Below, one piece after another: positions 9,301 through 18,740 of a DNA stretch of 64,000 nucleotides (positions within the stretch are counted from its first letter, which is position 1; every line of letters begins with the position of its first letter). The position numbers were made by a program, and so were the translations under genes. The notes below the pieces were generated by a model, which was given only the letters and a program-made list of their open reading frames with translations, was not told the DNA's origin and searched no databases. The DNA is taken from assembly GCA_016124585.1 (NCBI GenBank), contig WGNL01000033.1:1-64000 (forward strand), in the 5' to 3' direction. This stretch comes from Bacteroidota bacterium. GTDB lineage: Bacteria > Bacteroidota > Bacteroidia > Chitinophagales > Saprospiraceae.

Positions 9301-12300
9301 CGTTGGAAGGTATTGAAAATGGAATTGGCACGATGATATAGACAAAGCTCCATTGATGCGAATGTCCGGCGCAGTCGGTGTAGGTGTAAACGTAGGTGCG
9401 GGTCCCGCCGCAAAGAATTGGATTCGGATTGTTAATGATGACAGGGCCTGTTGGCGTAATCGTTTCACCACAATCACTCTGAACATTTGGTGGTGTCGGC
9501 GGTGTGGTCTGGGCGGCACATGCGACCGTTGTAGAGCCGTCTGTAGGAACGGCAAAGTCGTTCCGCTCGATCGTATAGGTGAAGGTCCAATCGTGCGAAT
9601 GTCCCGCACAGTCGGTGTACGTCCAAGTGTAAGTCTTGGTGCCTTCACAGGCTGGCGTTGAGCTGACGACCGGGCCGGTTGGCGTAATTGTTTCACCGCA
9701 ATCGCTCTGGACGGTTGGCGGTGTGGGTAGTGTGGCCGAGGCTGGACAGGCAACGGTCATTGAACCATTTGCTGGCATAGTGAAATCGTTCCGCTCAATG
9801 GTGTAGGTGAAGACCCAGTCGTGCGAATTTCCTTCGCAATCTGTGTAAGTCCAAGTGTAGGTCTTCGTGCCTTCACATGTCAGCGGGTCAGGCGAATAGG
9901 TCACTATCGGGCCTACGTGATTCAACAGCAGTCCACAGTTGTCGGCAACCAATGGCGGGATAGGCTGTGGAGCATTGGATAGACAGGCCACCGTGGCAGC
10001 GCCGTTGGCGGGCATTACAAAGTCTTCCCGCTCTATGGTATACACAAAGGTCCATGAATAATTATTACCGTCACAGTCAAGATAGATCCAAGTATAAGTT
10101 TTCGTTCCTTCGCAGCTCAAAGGGTCTGGATTGACCACTATGACTGGGCCGGAAGATGGGCTGACCGGGTTGCCGAGCTGGTCGGTACCATTAGGTGGAG
10201 TAGGTTGCGTTGCCTGAGCAGGACAACTGACCGTTGCAACACCACCAACGGGAAGGGTAATGGAAGGTGATGTGCATGGATCGCAAACATCGCCAATTCC
10301 ATCGTTGTCGGCATCGTCCTGATTAGGATTGTAATTTGATGGGCAGTTGTCGTTGCAATCTGCTATGCCATCATCGTCCGCATCCGCGTCGCTTTGGTAC
10401 TCATAGGCGCCCATGTCTATCAGTACAGGACCACTGATTGCATCAAACTTGCGAGGGTTTCCATCAAGGTCGTTGATCATCATATTTTCGGCATCGTTCC
10501 CAGCATCTATGGCAGGTGAGCAAGGTAGGAGGCGGAGGTCTCCAGCCGTTGTCGGTGCATCATTGAAATCGGGCTGATCCACAAAGACCGGGTCAGCGTC
10601 GAGGTTGCCAGTACCCGTGTAGCCGCCTTCGACGATGGAGTAAGACACATTGACATTGCCGCCATCTTGTGTACTGACGCTGCCATTATTTCCCCACAAA
10701 ATACAGTTTGTCAAGGTAACTGTAGCGCCAAAGAACCTGCTATGGACTGTTTTGCCAGAACTGGAATTGTTGCCAGAAAATGTGCAGTTAATACAGTTGA
10801 TGTTTTCGTAGGAAGGTGAGCCTGTCATATATATGGCACTGCCGCTATCTGACTTGTTTCCTGAAAAAATGCAATTGACAAAAGTGGCATCAGCGGATGA
10901 ATTTGCATGGGCACCCCCTGTTAAATTGCTCCAATTGCCGGTAAAGGAACAATTTTGAATTTCAGCATTGCCACCACCCATTAAGAATAAACCACCTCCA
11001 TCGTTGATAGCATAGTTTTCCTGAAAAGAACAATTGTTGAAAGCTGAGTAGGTACCAACCGCATATACTCCACCGCCTTTTTGACTCGCAGCATTTTTGT
11101 AAAAAATACAATGCTGAACGGTAGGGTCTGCTCCAGAATTGATTAGCATTCCCCCGCCCAATTTATCATAAACATTATTTGCCCCATCCGCATATCCTGC
11201 TGTTACGGTGAATCCATCCAGCATGGTTGAGGCAGAAATGCTAAAGCCCGATGCCTGGACTACGTGTTTGGCATTGTCCCCGTTGTTCGAAAAATTGGCC
11301 CCATCGTTCTGCATCAAATCCCCGCTAAGGATGGTCACATTCGTTTCCCAATTGCGCTGGGTGAGGCTGGTTTCGCCTCCGGCAAATCCGCCATAAATGG
11401 CTACACCTTCTAGCAACATAAAACTGTTGTCCCGGTCATTATCGGTAATGCTGCAGCCCTCATCAGGATAATAGGTGCCCTGCGCCACCCAGATTTCTGT
11501 GATGTTGGAGCAAGAGGAGGCAATCGACAAAGCTTCCTGTAAATATTTTATAGCCCCTGCCCAAGTATTACCATCACCACTACTGCCCACCGAGGCGTTG
11601 ACGTAAAGCCTCGTACCATAAGAAGCGCAGTTGGGGGATTCGAAGGGAATCGGGTATTCGTAAGCCCCCAGATCAATGGTGTTTGTCCCGGTTGCATTCA
11701 CAATCCGGGCATACCCATCGAGGTCAGTGCTGGCACTATTGGCCGTATTGTCTCCAGCATCTATGGCAGGAGAGATACAGCCTTTGAGGTGAAAATCGCC
11801 ACCGAGGACCGGGGCATTGTTGAAATCAGGCAGGCTGACGAATGAAGGGTCGGCGTTAAGGTTGTTTGTTCCCGGATACCCTCCCTTAATAATGGAATAA
11901 TTTACGTTGAATCCCCCTCCGTTCGCCACATCGAGCGCTCCGGAATTTCCCCAGACAATGCTGTTGGTGATATTGAAGTCAGTGCCTGAGGAATTGAGTA
12001 TGGCAGCGCCTGAGTTGGAATAGTTCCCTGCAACGGTGCAGTTGACAAGGTTGACCGTGCCTGCTGCATTTGATGCTGAAACCGCTCCGCCGTTACCGGC
12101 CCGATTACCAGAGAATAACACATTGGTAAAATCCGCACTGCTTAAGACAATATGAACACCTCCTCCACTGCCACTGCCTGCCCGGTTGCCAGCCAGGATA
12201 CAATTTTTCACAACAGTTGCAGCTCCATCCGGATTGGCAATATATAAACCACCTGCGCTGATGTCCGCCCTATTTGCCAAAATTTTACAATGGTTGATGG

Positions 12301-14368
12301 TCAGCCCACCATTTTGATACATATAAATTCCTCCCCCGGACCTTGTGAACTGAGATACATTGGCGTTCCCGCCGATGATGGTAAAACCATCCAGGGCCCT
12401 GCCGGAAAGGTCTCCTAATCCGCTGACGACGTGATAGGCATTGTCCCCATTATTGGTAAAACCAGCCCCATCGTCCTGCATCAAATCCCCACTGAGAATG
12501 GTCACATTCGTTTCCCAATTCCGTTCCGACAAGCTTGTTTCGCCCCCAGCGAAACCTCCGTACAAGGAAACATTGGGATAGAAGGTAAAAGTAGCCTGAC
12601 GGTCGTTGTCAGTATTCCCGCCTCCTTCATCCGGGTAGTAGGTGCCACCAGCCACCCAGATATCGGTTGGGTTTAGGCAATATTGAGTGGCCGCCAAAGC
12701 GTCTTGTAATTTGGTAAACGCATCTGTCCAAGAGGAGCCGTCGTTGTTGCCGCTGGCATTGGCATCCACATAAAAACGACTGGTGCTGGAACTTGGCAAA
12801 ACATTCACCGTCGTTGTACAATTGGAAGTATTGCCGCTATTGTCTTCAGCGATAAGCGTGACGGTTTTTATGCCGAGGTCGTCGCAGGTAAAGGTGCTGG
12901 GAATCACGTATTTATCCGCGACCATACCGCAGGCATCACTGGCAGTGCCGCTTTCGATTTCGGAGACTGAGAGGGTATATTCCAAATTGGAATCCAATTG
13001 GACATCAACAGGACCAGAGACACAGTTGACCACCGGAGCCACGTCGTCCAGTACCTCCACGCTTGCTGTGCAGATTGATTCTTCCCCAGAAGAGCTGACG
13101 ACGATGAGGCTGAGCGTCCTGTCTCCTACATCGTTGCAGTAGAATTTGATGGATGGGAAGAAAAGCTGGAAAGGCATCCCATTGATAGTGTCCAAACGTG
13201 CCACCCATTTTGTTGTCAAGGTTTCACCTGGTTCTGCGGTGCTACCATCATCAATAGACGTGCTGTTGAGTGTGATAACACCGTTGTTCAGGGTCACTTC
13301 AATGTCCTTGCACCTGGCCACGGGGCCTTCTTTGAAAGTGAACCGGTATTCTACTTTACCGTGGTCAGGCGATGAGTCAACCTTTCCATCTTTTTTATCC
13401 ACGTCTTCAGCGTCATCGTTGGCAAAGCTCCCGCCACCGCCGCCAGGGTTGGTATAGGCGCCACCGCCACCGGAGTAGCCGCCGCCGCCGCCGCCGCCGG
13501 AAGGATGCCCAGCTCCCACTCCGTAACCGCCGCCGCCGTATCCGAATCCACCTTTGCCACCATTGATGTAATCGTCTCCACCTTCCCCACCTTCAAACCC
13601 TCCCGCATGGCCACCGGTGCCATCACCACCCAAGCCGTCCGTTAATGCGCCACCTCCACCTCCGCCAGTATTGGTGACACCATCATCCCCGTTCTCCCCA
13701 CCGTTGCCGTTGCATCCGCCTTCCCCATGTCCACTCCCCAGGCCGGGCAATCCACATTCACCGCCTGTTGCGTTTTTCCCATTGCTACCGCTACCGACTA
13801 TGTCGGATGCATAGGCGCCGCCGCCACCGCCAGCCACCGCCAGAATGACCCAACAAGTGTTGGCATCGTCAAGGTCGGTGGAAGGGTCTGTGCAGGTAAT
13901 GTTTGCTCCGGGATGATGGTACAAAACGGCAGTCCCGCCACCACCCCCTGCACCTGAAATGATTCCTCTCCTGATAGTACCGCCGTGGTGGCCTACCACG
14001 AACCGAACCACGCCGCCCGGCTGTAATTGACCGCTACCAGTCCCTATTTCAAAACTGGTACGAACGATTGCCCCGCCGCCGCCTTTTCTTTCGTTGAAAA
14101 TGCCTTTGTACGCACCACCATCGCCCCCTTTAAGGGTGAAAGTAAGGTAGTTGTTTCCATTGAGGCCCGAACCGGAAGGAATGGTTTCATCGTGGTAAGT
14201 GCCGGACTGGGAAATTTTGTAAAGGTCCCCGTCGGATATCAGTTGGGCGATTGTCGAAGTTACGCTGGCTAGGAGCAGTACCAGTAGCGCGCACCCAATA
14301 CGTTGAGCCTTACAATTAAACAATGTGGGGAGGCAGTTTTTGAGCAAATTGGACAACTTTGTTTTCAT
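6395..14368 (-). CDS. giant T9SS-secreted multidomain adhesin-like protein (2657 aa)
   Basis: The ATG at 14368 is preferred over the open frame start at 14458 because it gives a signal peptide (MKTKLSNLLKN..., core 'GCALLVLLLASVTSTIAQ'). Domains in order: a glycine-rich region of about 300 residues with GGGGGG clusters, resembling the ALK/LTK-type Gly_rich domain; two HYR-like units (about 350-510); two right-handed beta-helix units of the choice-of-anchor-Q type, each opening 'RFYVDANASGNNDGSSW' or 'RLYVNASVGSSGDGNTW'; a thrombospondin type-3 calcium motif (DADDDGIADCNDNCP); eleven tandem repeats of about 77 residues with conserved Cys pairs (CEGTKTYTWTYTDC); a unique region of about 270 residues rich in Cys; and a terminal Por sorting domain (FPNPSSGKV... 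to MVSK). It is an exported surface or extracellular protein, probably adhesive. It lies immediately downstream of the hybrid sensor gene and the phased repeats at 14565-14621, which may control it. Confidence 0.9.
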   Translation of the reverse strand: MKTKLSNLLKNCLPTLFNCKAQRIGCALLVLLLASVTSTIAQLISDGDLYKISQSGTYHDETIPSGSGLNGNNYLTFTLKGGDGGAYKGIFNERKGGGGAIVRTSFEIGTGSGQLQPGGVVRFVVGHHGGTIRRGIISGAGGGGGTAVLYHHPGANITCTDPSTDLDDANTCWVILAVAGGGGGAYASDIVGSGSNGKNATGGECGLPGLGSGHGEGGCNGNGGENGDDGVTNTGGGGGGALTDGLGGDGTGGHAGGFEGGEGGDDYINGGKGGFGYGGGGYGVGAGHPSGGGGGGGYSGGGGAYTNPGGGGGSFANDDAEDVDKKDGKVDSSPDHGKVEYRFTFKEGPVARCKDIEVTLNNGVITLNSTSIDDGSTAEPGETLTTKWVARLDTINGMPFQLFFPSIKFYCNDVGDRTLSLIVVSSSGEESICTASVEVLDDVAPVVNCVSGPVDVQLDSNLEYTLSVSEIESGTASDACGMVADKYVIPSTFTCDDLGIKTVTLIAEDNSGNTSNCTTTVNVLPSSSTSRFYVDANASGNNDGSSWTDAFTKLQDALAATQYCLNPTDIWVAGGTYYPDEGGGNTDNDRQATFTFYPNVSLYGGFAGGETSLSERNWETNVTILSGDLMQDDGAGFTNNGDNAYHVVSGLGDLSGRALDGFTIIGGNANVSQFTRSGGGIYMYQNGGLTINHCKILANRADISAGGLYIANPDGAATVVKNCILAGNRAGSGSGGGVHIVLSSADFTNVLFSGNRAGNGGAVSASNAAGTVNLVNCTVAGNYSNSGAAILNSSGTDFNITNSIVWGNSGALDVANGGGFNVNYSIIKGGYPGTNNLNADPSFVSLPDFNNAPVLGGDFHLKGCISPAIDAGDNTANSASTDLDGYARIVNATGTNTIDLGAYEYPIPFESPNCASYGTRLYVNASVGSSGDGNTWAGAIKYLQEALSIASSCSNITEIWVAQGTYYPDEGCSITDNDRDNSFMLLEGVAIYGGFAGGETSLTQRNWETNVTILSGDLMQNDGANFSNNGDNAKHVVQASGFSISASTMLDGFTVTAGYADGANNVYDKLGGGMLINSGADPTVQHCIFYKNAASQKGGGVYAVGTYSAFNNCSFQENYAINDGGGLFLMGGGNAEIQNCSFTGNWSNLTGGAHANSSADATFVNCIFSGNKSDSGSAIYMTGSPSYENINCINCTFSGNNSSSGKTVHSRFFGATVTLTNCILWGNNGSVSTQDGGNVNVSYSIVEGGYTGTGNLDADPVFVDQPDFNDAPTTAGDLRLLPCSPAIDAGNDAENMMINDLDGNPRKFDAISGPVLIDMGAYEYQSDADADDDGIADCNDNCPSNYNPNQDDADNDGIGDVCDPCTSPSITLPVGGVATVSCPAQATQPTPPNGTDQLGNPVSPSSGPVIVVNPDPLSCEGTKTYTWIYLDCDGNNYSWTFVYTIEREDFVMPANGAATVACLSNAPQPIPPLVADNCGLLLNHVGPIVTYSPDPLTCEGTKTYTWTYTDCEGNSHDWVFTYTIERNDFTMPANGSMTVACPASATLPTPPTVQSDCGETITPTGPVVSSTPACEGTKTYTWTYTDCAGHSHDWTFTYTIERNDFAVPTDGSTTVACAAQTTPPTPPNVQSDCGETITPTGPVIINNPNPILCGGTRTYVYTYTDCAGHSHQWSFVYIIVPIPFSIPSNGAATVACPSMAVQPTPPVVNDACGNPTVPTGPVITDTPNPIACEGTRTYTWTYTDCAGNMTPWSFVYTITRNDFAVPANGAATVSCPSAITTPTPPVVQSDCGETITPIGPTVTATPTCEGTKTYTWTYIDCAGHSHNWSFVYTVTRLDFTIGTPNGAATVNCPSAITTPTPPVVQSDCGETITPTGPTVTATPTCEGTKTYTWTYTDCAGHSHNWSFVYTVTRLDFTIGTPNGTATVNCPSAITTPTPPTVQSNCGETIIPTGPIIVNNPNPLNCEGTRTYTWTYTDCAGHSHQWSFVYSVVRLDFGVPPNSGSTVACPDQTDVQPTPPVVLSNCGEVLTPVLTNVTPKNGCEGNRNYTWTYTDCAGHSHTWTYVYTVKYQDFSVPASETITVECPFNAEQPNPPAVYDNCGNLLNPTGPVITNMEGAAGCQAGISYAWTYNDCKGNSHVWSKTFLFEYTGDFFTYPDGVDYVGCLSYAQPPVPPTIYDNCGREILASGPVVTEEISGNGCSGVRTFTYMYTDCGGHTHPWSFTYFADDNEPPVGNLPTGNGSTDNPGVNETNLSCVEEVPCPTNYDFSTKIQQLLTAGHFYDLCSGNDLVVTLDSWSALWECQDTDGNGNYTFGRTFYFSIADQCGNEFPSLCAVTYSGSCQPITTFPQSTWGLEDEMGSIDLGTIQHLLDAYGPLKVGGSARSLTLTVAQCVADLLPGQGGPDQLANCHQLNCNGCNPVGPNGMKNLLAANAIALQLSLRYSMEYNGANMPGMLAQGLGCIQLDPSIVTCTYGPCMLHVFDQQGIEHLYPYTLGGLVDLVNLYLGGNLSLSDGQAGVYGTALNNALDAVTSNWGSQPSPTGCNPNPGATGVTVVDKVLPKVNYNSEVGLDEKLAIDMFPNPSSGKVTLRLQGLGKSAAQLTVFDHLGRVVLVQKIEEGAEQLLLDFSRKEFAPGEYFVRVVSKSGTVIEKLMVSK
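7683..10270 (-). repeat. eleven tandem repeats of about 230 bp inside the giant adhesin gene
   Basis: Each unit encodes 75-80 residues with the order 'P.NGAATVACP', 'PTPP', 'DCGETITPTGP', 'CEGTKTYTWTYTDCAGHSH' and 'WSFVYT'. Units six to eight (about 8500-9050) are nearly identical at DNA level, whereas the first and last two are diverged. This indicates recent internal duplication in the middle of the array. Confidence 0.9.
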
Positions 14369-14564
14369 GATGATAATTTGTTTTAACACCCTCGGGCAGC
14401 CTCCAAAACCATGGGCATCGGAGGGCTGCCATCGGGTGAGTTGTCCACTCTTCGTCAATTCTTCTCATGAAAAACGGCAAAGAGTGAAGTCAGATATTTG
14501 AAGCTTTTTGATGACCCTACAAAGGTCGGGCGAGCTATGCCGAAGGTCTGCCCACCATTTGTTC

Positions 14565-14621
14565 AAAGGAGTGGACTATCTGTTCCAAAGGGTGGACTAT
14601 TTAATCTAAAGGGTGGATTAT
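14565..14621. promoter_or_regulatory. three 21-bp-phased direct repeats, candidate operator
   Basis: GTGGACTAT at 14571-14579, GTGGACTAT at 14592-14600 and GTGGATTAT at 14613-14621 are spaced exactly 21 bp, two helical turns. Each is preceded 5-6 bases upstream by AAAGG. They lie in the 284-base gap upstream of the giant adhesin gene and just past the stop of the AraC-type hybrid regulator. AraC-family proteins commonly bind phased direct repeats, so this is a candidate binding site for the neighbour. The regulator-site link is inference. Confidence 0.55.
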
Positions 14622-14652
14622 CTATTCAGGGAAGAAGATAACTTATTGATAA

Positions 14653-17600
14653 TCAATTGTCTTTACGGAATGAAGTCGGCGAAACACCGAACTCCTGCGA
14701 GAAGGACCGACTGAAGAACTTAGGGTCGTTGAAACCACAGTCGTAGGCGATTTCTGAGATGGGAGCATCTGTGGTAAGGAGCATTTCTTTGGCCGCTTGC
14801 AGGCGGACTGAACGGATAAAAATGGCAGGGGAACGACTGGTAAGGGCGGCCAGTTTTCGATGCAGCACCGGATAGCTCATTCCCATTTCCCGACATAAAT
14901 CTTGGGTAGAAAATTCGGCCTTTGAAAGATTGGAGGAGACGATGTCCTTGGCCTTTTCCAGAAAAACATCTTCTAAGGTTGGGGCTGACGCCACCTTTGA
15001 ATTGCCAGCAGGGGCTTTTGTATTCCAACTCGAATACCTTTCTTGCAATTTTGACCGCAGCTCCACCAATTTCGCCAATACGACGGCCAATTCTTCTTGG
15101 TGGAAGGGCTTCCCCAAATACGCATCCGCCCCACGCCGAAGGCCAGCAATGCGACTGTCCATATCCGCTTTAGCAGTGAGCAATACGATGGGAATATGGC
15201 TGGTGCGTTCATCATTTTTCAAAGTTTCGCAAACTTCGAAGCCGTCCTTCTCTGGCATCATTACGTCAGAGATGATGATGTCGGGCACTGACTCCAAGGC
15301 TTTTTCAATGCCCGCCCGACCATTGTATGCGAAATCCAATTGGTAGTTTCCTTCCAGGCAGGCCGTGAGGTACTCTACCACATCTGGATTGTCCTCAATG
15401 ATAAGGAGATAGGGAAGTTGTGAATCCTCTATGGTGGCTGGCTGCTTGACGATGGGTGTACTTGGGCTTTGAGTTGGAGTATCTGCGATGGCAAACTGTT
15501 CATCCTCGCTGGAAAGCACTGCAGAATTGGTGATGGGCAGTTGAATAGTGAAAATCGTTCCACTCCCCACTTCGCTTTCTACACCAATGCTTCCCCCCAA
15601 CAATTTCACCAACTCTTGCGTGAGCGCCAACCCGATACCTGTGCCGCCGATGTTACCATTGCTATTTTTAGCTTGATAGAAACGGTCAAAGATATGGGGC
15701 AGTTCATTATCAGCTATCCCTTGACCTGTATCCCTGATTATCAATTGTAACACTGCGTCCTTTTGCGACAATTCCAAGGTCACTTTCCCACCGGACGGAG
15801 TATATTTCAGCGCATTCGATAGCAGGTTTGATACTATCTTCAGCATCTTTTCTGGGTCGTAATCCATCAGGATTTCGGAAGGTTTGCTGACGACCCGTAA
15901 CATGATATTCCGGGAATTGGCGAGCGAATGAAAACTCTCCGTGATATATCGGGTGTATTGTACGATGTCACCCTGTCTATAGTCCACTTTCAGTTCTTTG
16001 TTCTGCACTTTCGACAGGTCAAGTATTTGATTGACAAGGTTGAGCAGGCTGCGACCGTTCCGATGGATGAGTGATAGCTTCTTTTTGGATTTATCATTCT
16101 TTTTGGTTGCATTCTCCAATTCCAGTTGTTCCGTCATGCCCAGTATAACTGTCAGGGGCGTCCGGAATTCATGCGTAATATTGGTGTAGAGTCTAGTCTT
16201 AAAAGTATCCAATTCTTTCAACCGCTCTGCCTCCTGGTGTTCCAAAGCCATGCGGTGCTTGAGTTTCTGGCGATAAATAACGAACCTCACCATACCAAAT
16301 ACAAGACCGATAAACAGCAAAGCATAACCAAAGTAAGCAGCCGTCGTTCGGTACCAAGGTGGCAATATGGTAATCCTCAAAGCGGTTGGTTCATCGTTCC
16401 ACACACCATCACTGTTGCTGGCCTGCACTAAGAAGGTGTATTTGTCAGGAGACAGATTCAGGTAGCTGGCTTGGTGTTCTGTGGTTTCATGTACCCACGG
16501 CTGCTCCGCCCCTTTCAAATAATACCGGAACTTGTTTTTGGATGGAATGGAAAACTCCATGGCTGCAAATTCCAAGGCCAGGCTGTTTTGTGAAAAAGGC
16601 AATTCGATGCTTTCGGCAAACTCAATATTTTCGCTCAAAATGCCCGATGTATCACCCTCGCTGACCAGTCGGTTGTTGACTTCCAAGCCAGTGAAACGCA
16701 CTGTTGGTACATAAGGATTGTCCAAAATTTCCATGGGGCGAAAAGACACTATTCCTTTTACGCAGCCGAAGAAAAGTGTTCCATCTGGTGCTTGCCCATA
16801 TGCACGGGCGTTAAATTCATTGGCCGGAAGTCCATCCTTTACAGTATAATTTTTTATCTCACCCGTCGTAGGGTTGAAGCGTATGATGCCTTTATTGGAA
16901 CTCATCCAAAAGCGCCCTTCCTCGTCTGGGATGATAGTATAGATGACATTATTGGGTAGTCCATTCCTAGTTGTAAAATGGGCGAATTTCATTTTGCGGA
17001 TATCCAAACGGGAAAGACCGCCTCCCAGTGTGCCTATCCAAAGCAGGTTGGCATCTTTTGGGTCCGTCAACAGGCATCCGATATTGTTGTTTAATATACC
17101 GTTAGCCTGCCCATCCAGTGTTTTCAGCAATTGAAAATCAAAGCCTCCTGCATTGGGCTTTGCCCATAGCAATCCTTTGTCTGTGGCCACCCACCACGAG
17201 CCATCTGCTGTGCCCTCCAAGTCGTTGGCTTTGTTAAAATCAGCGGATAGGTTTTCAAAACTGAAGTCCTTCAACTGCTTATCGCTCAGGTTGAATTTTG
17301 ACAATATACCTGGCCGCACCAGCCAAATATCGCCTTCCTTATCAAAGGAAAATTTGTAATAGTCATCTTCCCCGGTTTTGTCATTAAACGGTATGGACAG
17401 TAGTTGTTCCCAAGCGTCGCCGGTTGTTTTTTTCTGACATAACTTAAACTGTCTTTCCCAAATGGTCATCACATACTCGCTGCCATTTGGGTCAATTTTC
17501 ATTACGGTGTGAGGCTCAAGCGGAAAGGGGAAATCATGTAACGTATGTTGACTGTTTGAAGGATACCCTTTTTCCCCATCTTTGGTGTAAAACTTCAACC

Positions 17601-18690
17601 CTCCCTGCCTATCTACTAGAATCGAGTTGAGTATGCTTTCCCCGAAAAATTGGGTCTTGAAACGTCGCACCCTAGGATTGACTTTCACCAAACCATAGCC
17701 TGTGGTACCTGCCCATAAAATGCCGGAATCATCGTGATAGATACTTGCTATCCTTCCTTTTTCTATTTCAATAATATGCTCTCCTTCAAAAGCATGTAAG
17801 ACGGGCGCTTCGAATCTTGGCAAATGGAACCGTAACAATTCTCCTGCTTTTGTGGCTACCACCAGTTCTTTTTCTAGCACAAAAAAGTCACGGGTGGCAA
17901 AATCGGTTTTCATTACTTTCCAAACTTTTTCATTGAAACTGCCAATGGCTTCTGTGCTTGAAAATAACACCGAGCCATCCTGAAGGGGCCTAACCTTGGT
18001 AATGCCTTCCAGGGGAGCATCAAAATAATTAAAATGGCCGGTAGCAGTCGAAATGCGGAACAAACTATTGTTGGAATTACCCCAAATGAATTTGTGGTAC
18101 TTATCCATCTGCAGCCCATGGTACTCTCCGGCTTCGCTAAGTTCAAAATCTTGTACCCATGAAGACTTTGTCGAGAATGTCCCTAGCTCCAATTTTGCCA
18201 CATAGATTTTACCTTCCGGTATTTTGAATCGGCACCATAAGTGCCCTTTTTCATCGGTCAATAAATCATAAAAATCACCTGTGCTCAACCATTTGTCCAG
18301 TTCCCCTTTTGCATGCAGGCGGAAAAATCGCTGCTTTTTTTTATCGAAGACATTCAGACCGTCACCCAATGTACCGATAACCAAATAGTCCTCCATTTCC
18401 AGTATGGAGAAAATCAAGTTTCCCGAAATAGAAAAAGAATCCAGCGGGTTGTGGACAAACACCTCAAACTGATAGCCATCATAACGGTTCAACCCGTTGC
18501 GGGTACCGAACCAAAGGAAGCCTTCGCGGTCTTGCAAAATGGATGTGACGTAGCCTTGAGAGAGACCGTCCTCGACGGTGAGGGTTTCTGAGTTGAAGCT
18601 AGATTGGGAAAAACATTGAATATCACCTGCTGATAGGCAAAGAATCAGCAAAAGCTTATGAATAATATGTCTTTGCAATGGCACTTGCAA
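14653..18690 (-). CDS. hybrid two-component system sensor/AraC regulator
   Basis: A 1345-residue one-protein signalling chain. A signal peptide (about 1-29) leads to a periplasmic two-bladed propeller of Reg_prop repeats (for example 'GLSQGYVTSILQDREGFLWF', 'GLPNNVIYTIIPDEEGRFW'), then a Y_Y_Y domain (about 690-775) and one membrane helix ('YFGYALLFIGLVFGMVRFVI'). The cytoplasmic part has HisKA with the phosphoacceptor His in 'ITHEFRTPLTV' (about 840), HATPase with 'NLLSNALKYTPSGG' and 'DTGQGI', a receiver with Asp in 'IIISDVMMPEKDGFE' (about 1140), and a C-terminal AraC HTH ('FSTQDLCREMGMS', 'ISEIAYDCGFNDPKFFSRSF'). All catalytic residues look intact. In Bacteroidota such proteins usually sense glycan fragments and activate adjacent genes. 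Here the neighbours are two large secreted proteins without SusC/D. There is no ATG: the frame begins at TTG 18690 or TTG 18678, so the start is uncertain. Confidence 0.93.
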   Translation of the reverse strand: MQVPLQRHIIHKLLLILCLSAGDIQCFSQSSFNSETLTVEDGLSQGYVTSILQDREGFLWFGTRNGLNRYDGYQFEVFVHNPLDSFSISGNLIFSILEMEDYLVIGTLGDGLNVFDKKKQRFFRLHAKGELDKWLSTGDFYDLLTDEKGHLWCRFKIPEGKIYVAKLELGTFSTKSSWVQDFELSEAGEYHGLQMDKYHKFIWGNSNNSLFRISTATGHFNYFDAPLEGITKVRPLQDGSVLFSSTEAIGSFNEKVWKVMKTDFATRDFFVLEKELVVATKAGELLRFHLPRFEAPVLHAFEGEHIIEIEKGRIASIYHDDSGILWAGTTGYGLVKVNPRVRRFKTQFFGESILNSILVDRQGGLKFYTKDGEKGYPSNSQHTLHDFPFPLEPHTVMKIDPNGSEYVMTIWERQFKLCQKKTTGDAWEQLLSIPFNDKTGEDDYYKFSFDKEGDIWLVRPGILSKFNLSDKQLKDFSFENLSADFNKANDLEGTADGSWWVATDKGLLWAKPNAGGFDFQLLKTLDGQANGILNNNIGCLLTDPKDANLLWIGTLGGGLSRLDIRKMKFAHFTTRNGLPNNVIYTIIPDEEGRFWMSSNKGIIRFNPTTGEIKNYTVKDGLPANEFNARAYGQAPDGTLFFGCVKGIVSFRPMEILDNPYVPTVRFTGLEVNNRLVSEGDTSGILSENIEFAESIELPFSQNSLALEFAAMEFSIPSKNKFRYYLKGAEQPWVHETTEHQASYLNLSPDKYTFLVQASNSDGVWNDEPTALRITILPPWYRTTAAYFGYALLFIGLVFGMVRFVIYRQKLKHRMALEHQEAERLKELDTFKTRLYTNITHEFRTPLTVILGMTEQLELENATKKNDKSKKKLSLIHRNGRSLLNLVNQILDLSKVQNKELKVDYRQGDIVQYTRYITESFHSLANSRNIMLRVVSKPSEILMDYDPEKMLKIVSNLLSNALKYTPSGGKVTLELSQKDAVLQLIIRDTGQGIADNELPHIFDRFYQAKNSNGNIGGTGIGLALTQELVKLLGGSIGVESEVGSGTIFTIQLPITNSAVLSSEDEQFAIADTPTQSPSTPIVKQPATIEDSQLPYLLIIEDNPDVVEYLTACLEGNYQLDFAYNGRAGIEKALESVPDIIISDVMMPEKDGFEVCETLKNDERTSHIPIVLLTAKADMDSRIAGLRRGADAYLGKPFHQEELAVVLAKLVELRSKLQERYSSWNTKAPAGNSKVASAPTLEDVFLEKAKDIVSSNLSKAEFSTQDLCREMGMSYPVLHRKLAALTSRSPAIFIRSVRLQAAKEMLLTTDAPISEIAYDCGFNDPKFFSRSFSQEFGVSPTSFRKDN

Positions 18691-18740
18691 ATATATATGT
18701 GAAAGTTTATTTTTAGTGGAAATGGATTCATTAAATGGTA

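Noticed and set aside
14530-14538. possible fourth operator repeat (GCGAGCTAT)
   Set aside because: Matches only six of nine core bases and sits 41 rather than 42 bp from the next repeat.
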